From Pusillimonas sp. UBA3987 (GTDB lineage Bacteria > Pseudomonadota > Gammaproteobacteria > Burkholderiales > Burkholderiaceae_B): 64,000 nt of DNA. Each line of letters begins with the position of its first letter. Position 1 is the stretch's first letter. Positions 61,004 to 64,000 of the stretch are shown one piece after another. The notes below the pieces were generated by a model. That model ran no database searches and was not told the DNA's origin. It saw only the letters and a program-made list of their open reading frames with translations. Both the position numbers and the translations under genes were made by a program. Where the stretch lies: NCBI GenBank assembly GCA_002384935.1, contig DGCD01000018.1:62001-126000 (forward strand), given 5' to 3'.

Positions 61004-61892
61004 AGACACCATTGGGAATACGCCTTTGGTTCGCCTGCAGCGCATACCGGGCGGCCTCGCAGACGAGCGCGGTAATGTCATTTTGGCCAAGCTGGAGGGT
61101 AACAACCCAGCCGGTTCGGTTAAAGACCGTCCGGCAGCGTCCATGATTCGGCGCGCCGAAGCGCGGGGGGAAATCAAGCCGGGTGATACGCTCATTGAGG
61201 CTACCAGCGGCAATACCGGCATTGCATTAGCCATGGCCGCTGCCATTCGAGGGTATCGCATGATTCTCGTCATGCCCGATAATCTTTCATTGGAGCGTCG
61301 GGCATCGATGGCGGCATATGGCGCCGAGCTGATCCTGACCAAGGCCAGCGATGGCGGCATGGAATATGCGCGTGATCTGGCAATGAGAATGCAGGATGAA
61401 GGCAAGGGCAAAGTGCTCGACCAGTTTGCGAACCCCGATAATTTTCAGGCCCATATCGATACGACCGGGCCTGAGCTGTGGGAGCAAACCGGCGGTGAAA
61501 TTACTCATTTCGTCAGTGCGATGGGGACAACCGGCACGATTATGGGGGTTGGCATGTATTTGCGCAGCCAAAACCCGGATATTCAGATTGTGGGTGCGCA
61601 GCCAGCGGAAGGCTCGCAAATTCCGGGGATTCGAAAATGGTCACCTGCCTACCAGCCTAAAATTTACGATTCGTCAAAGGTGGATGCATTTGAACTGATT
61701 GATCAATCGGAAGCTGAAACGATGGCCCGGCGCCTGGCGGCGGAAGAAGGGATTTTCGGCGGTATTTCTTCGGCTGGTGCACTGATTGCCGCCCTGCGCG
61801 TGGCTGAGCGGGTAACGAACGCCACCATTGTCTTTATTGTCTGCGATCGTGGTGATCGTTACCTGTCGACCGGGGTTTTCAACCCAACATGA
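60981..61892 (+). CDS. cysM: Cysteine synthase B (O-acetylserine sulfhydrylase B)
   Basis: CysM makes cysteine from O-acetylserine and sulfide or thiosulfate. The 303 residues closely follow E. coli CysM: DTIGNTPLVRLQRI, the PLP lysine in NPAGSVKDRPAAS, GNTGIALAMAAAIRGYRM, VSAMGTTGTIMGVG and ICDRGDRYLSTGVF. A start at 60993 (MTIEDTIGN) is equally likely. It overlaps the comEA end, so the two are probably co-transcribed. Confidence 0.95.
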   Translation: MKTYMTIEDTIGNTPLVRLQRIPGGLADERGNVILAKLEGNNPAGSVKDRPAASMIRRAEARGEIKPGDTLIEATSGNTGIALAMAAAIRGYRMILVMPDNLSLERRASMAAYGAELILTKASDGGMEYARDLAMRMQDEGKGKVLDQFANPDNFQAHIDTTGPELWEQTGGEITHFVSAMGTTGTIMGVGMYLRSQNPDIQIVGAQPAEGSQIPGIRKWSPAYQPKIYDSSKVDAFELIDQSEAETMARRLAAEEGIFGGISSAGALIAALRVAERVTNATIVFIVCDRGDRYLSTGVFNPT

Positions 61893-61940
61893 GCCTGGCG
61901 TTGGTCCGGCCGAGGTTGTGGTAACGGTTGGCCCAGTGGT

Positions 61941-63134
61941 TCAGAAAGCGCGACCGTAGCCCATATTGTCAGCCAGTATATTGGCCAGTTCCGCTACGGA
62001 AGTGGCATAGAAATAGCTGCGGTTATATTCCGTCAGGGCAAAGAAATTCGGGGTGGCAACCCGATATTCCGCCAGGTTGCGCGGTTCGTCGAGCAGGTCG
62101 ATGACCCCAACGGGGTAGCGTGTCCAGGCGTTGCTGTCCTTTTGCGTTTGCGCCTTGAAACCGGCTTTTTCCAGTTCAGGCCAGGTCAGCTTGGGCGTGA
62201 GCCCGCCATCGACCCATTCTGCTGCGTTGGCAGGCACAGTAACCGACGCAAAAACCGGTAGCCCTGGTTCCCAGCCGTGCAGGCGCAGAAACTGCGCCAC
62301 CGATGCAACTGCATCGGCGACACTGTGATGTAAATTGATTTTGCTATCGTTATCGCCATCGGCGGCAAACCGCCGCAAACTGCCCGGCATGAACTGTGGC
62401 AGGCCTATGGCGCCGGCAAATGATCCCGTTGCATTCAGCGCATCCAGCTGATTGGTCCAGTCAAGCTCTATGAGGTCGGCAAGCTGATCGCGGAACAACT
62501 GGCTTCGTTCGGGCCGGTTTGGGTCCGGATTGCGAAAACCCAGGGTGGCCAGTGCGTCGAGTACGGCAAAGCCGCCGGTATATCGCCCGTAGAGCGTCTC
62601 AACGCCGATAATGGCAACGATAACCGACGGCGGTACGCCGTAGTGTTTTGCGGTTTCGTCCAGCAATGCCTGGTGTTCCTGCCAGAAAGCGATACCTTGC
62701 TTGATGCGCACCGGCTCGACATAGCGTTTGCGATAGGTCACCCAACTGCGTTTGATGCGGCCGGAGGAGGGCGTCATGAGACGAGCGACCTTTGGGTTAT
62801 AGTGTGCTGCTTGCAAGAGTCGCGTGACATGCTCCAGCGGTACGTTTCTGGTTTGTGATACTTCAAGCGCGTAAGCCTGAATGTCGGGTAACAGCTGTCC
62901 GTTGGCGTCGGTGAAGCCTTTGGCCTGATTGATCGACGTGCCGGCCTGAATGGCGGGAGCCTGTTTTGCGCGCGGCGAGACGTGTACCAAAGTGGTGGTC
63001 GTTCTGGGTGGTGCGTCGGCCACAGCCGGTTGATTCGTTTTTTGGGCTTGGCTGGTTGCCACGTTAGGTGCCGAAGCACATCCGGCCAGAACCAGAATAA
63101 TCGAAGCTTGCAATACTTTTACGGCTTTGAACAT
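61941..63134 (-). CDS. mltB: Lytic murein transglycosylase B
   Basis: MltB cleaves peptidoglycan to release 1,6-anhydro-muropeptides. The 397 residues carry a lipoprotein signal with lipobox VLAGC (C19), a low-complexity linker and the SLT_2 domain (about 80-385). The catalytic glutamate is E179 in IIGVETLYGRYTGGFAVLD. SFAGAIGLPQFMPGSLRRFA and the C-terminal FALTEYNRSYFYATSVAEL follow. An AAGGAAG site precedes the ATG, which is only 10 bp from the divergent histone-deacetylase-family start. Confidence 0.93.
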   Translation of the reverse strand: MFKAVKVLQASIILVLAGCASAPNVATSQAQKTNQPAVADAPPRTTTTLVHVSPRAKQAPAIQAGTSINQAKGFTDANGQLLPDIQAYALEVSQTRNVPLEHVTRLLQAAHYNPKVARLMTPSSGRIKRSWVTYRKRYVEPVRIKQGIAFWQEHQALLDETAKHYGVPPSVIVAIIGVETLYGRYTGGFAVLDALATLGFRNPDPNRPERSQLFRDQLADLIELDWTNQLDALNATGSFAGAIGLPQFMPGSLRRFAADGDNDSKINLHHSVADAVASVAQFLRLHGWEPGLPVFASVTVPANAAEWVDGGLTPKLTWPELEKAGFKAQTQKDSNAWTRYPVGVIDLLDEPRNLAEYRVATPNFFALTEYNRSYFYATSVAELANILADNMGYGRAF

Positions 63135-63144
63135 AATCTTCCTT

Positions 63145-64000
63145 ATGCAGACCCTATATATTACTCATCCTGCCTGCCATCTGCACGAAATGGGTAGCTG
63201 GCATCCCGAATGTCCCGAGCGGCTGGATGCGATCAATGATCAATTCCTGGCCAGTGGGATCGAGGGCTTGCTTCGCCCGTGCCAAGCGCGCCAGGCCAGC
63301 GAAGCCGATTTATTGCGCGTGCATACAAAGAAGCATATCGATTTTTTGAAAAAGCATGTGCCGGTTGAGGGGTATTTTGAAATTGATCCGGATACCTATA
63401 TGAATCCGCACACGCTGGAATCTGCGTGGGTGGCGGCCGGAGCCGGCCTGACGGCGGTTGATGAAATAATGGATGGGCAGGCGCAAAACGCGTTCTGTGC
63501 GGTTCGGCCGCCGGGGCATCATGCCCGTCCTGACCAGGCCATGGGATTCTGTTTTCTGAATAACGTCGGCATAGCTATAGCGTATGCACTTGAAAAATAT
63601 AATTTGAAAAAAGTGGCGGTGGTTGATTTCGATGTTCATCATGGAAATGGAACCGCAGAAATGTTTGCGAAAGAGCCCAGAGTGTTAATGTGTAGCTTTT
63701 ATCAGAATTTGATATTTCCTAATGTACACACTGAAAAAAATTCGGAAAATATGTTAAACATACCGGTTGATGCCTATGCAACCGGCGATGTGATCAGAAA
63801 ACTGGTTTCAGACCAATGGCTGCCGCGTTTAGAGGCTTTTGAACCCGAGTTCATTTTTGTATCGGCCGGCTTCGATGCCCATAGGGAAGACGAGTTGGCC
63901 CAACTGGGTTTGGTGGAAAGCGATTACGCCTGGATCACCGAACAGATCGTGGCGCAGGCGCAAGCGTCTGCGCAGGGTCGTATCGTTAGCTTTTTGGAAG
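63145..64000 (+). CDS. Histone deacetylase family protein, 3' end beyond window
   Basis: The first 285 codons are present; no stop is reached, so the gene runs off the window. It is a zinc-dependent deacetylase of the acetoin-utilisation/HDAC family: MGSWHPECPERL near the start, RPPGHHARPDQAMGFCFLNN, the zinc-ligand motif VVDFDVHHGNGTAEMF and FIFVSAGFDAH. Bacterial members deacetylate polyamines or acetyl-lysine. The substrate here is open. No ribosome site precedes the ATG. Confidence 0.88.
   Translation, partial: MQTLYITHPACHLHEMGSWHPECPERLDAINDQFLASGIEGLLRPCQARQASEADLLRVHTKKHIDFLKKHVPVEGYFEIDPDTYMNPHTLESAWVAAGAGLTAVDEIMDGQAQNAFCAVRPPGHHARPDQAMGFCFLNNVGIAIAYALEKYNLKKVAVVDFDVHHGNGTAEMFAKEPRVLMCSFYQNLIFPNVHTEKNSENMLNIPVDAYATGDVIRKLVSDQWLPRLEAFEPEFIFVSAGFDAHREDELAQLGLVESDYAWITEQIVAQAQASAQGRIVSFLE

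Overview
The window is 64 kb of a betaproteobacterial chromosome, most likely Burkholderiales and probably Alcaligenaceae (Pusillimonas/Bordetella relatives). This rests on the gyrA-serC-pheA-tyrA-aroA-cmk-rpsA-ihfB-lapAB-rfaE1-hldD-cysM gene order, the tmRNA tag ANDERFALAA, the Bordetella-like flagellar layout and the moderate GC content. The species call is an inference.

Positions 1-16.3 kb are a flagellar block. The fliF-G-H-I-J-K-L-M-N-O-P-Q operon (minus strand) builds the basal body, C-ring and export gate, and fliE is divergent from it. A second minus-strand operon, flaG-fliD-fliS-fliT-(second fliK-like gene)-(fhlB-like gene), supplies the filament cap, chaperones and export-switch proteins. 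It is preceded by a near-perfect sigma-28 promoter, and the sigma-28 gene fliA lies just beyond, divergent. No flagellin gene is present here.

Positions 16.3-29.4 kb are mixed metabolism: ribA, a pirin, an FMN reductase, nadE, a DUF2254 membrane protein, a ClC channel, then a five-gene minus-strand operon (AhpD-like protein, acyl-CoA-dehydrogenase-like flavoenzyme, ABC importer of the sulfonate/nitrate type), a class V aminotransferase, a secreted histidine phosphatase and a 3-methyladenine DNA glycosylase.

Positions 29.4-38.2 kb hold the least understood locus. It contains a large protein with a papain-like Cys/His/Asn signature, translationally coupled to an ATP-grasp ligase, then a DJ-1/PfpI protein, an XRE-cupin regulator, a small cupin and a divergent TRAP transporter (dctP, terminator, dctQM). 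Three copies of a 17-nt motif (GTTTCnTnnnnnnCAAC) flank the regulator gene and probably mark its operators. I read this as an undescribed system that takes up a small acid, ligates it and hydrolyses the resulting amide.

Positions 38.2-44.3 kb contain a second ClC channel, a small lipoprotein, a YdeP-type molybdopterin oxidoreductase, then an AT-rich insert with an orphan HsdR_N-type nuclease gene and a roughly 217-bp GC-rich palindromic element next to the 3' end of tmRNA (ssrA), a common integration site.

Positions 44.3-64 kb are housekeeping: gph, ubiG, an OmpA-family protein, gyrA, serC, pheA, tyrA, aroA, cmk, rpsA, ihfB, lapA, lapB, rfaE1, hldD, comEA, cysM, mltB and a truncated histone-deacetylase-family gene. 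Many junctions are ATGA overlaps. No insertion sequences, CRISPR arrays, tRNAs or rRNAs were seen.
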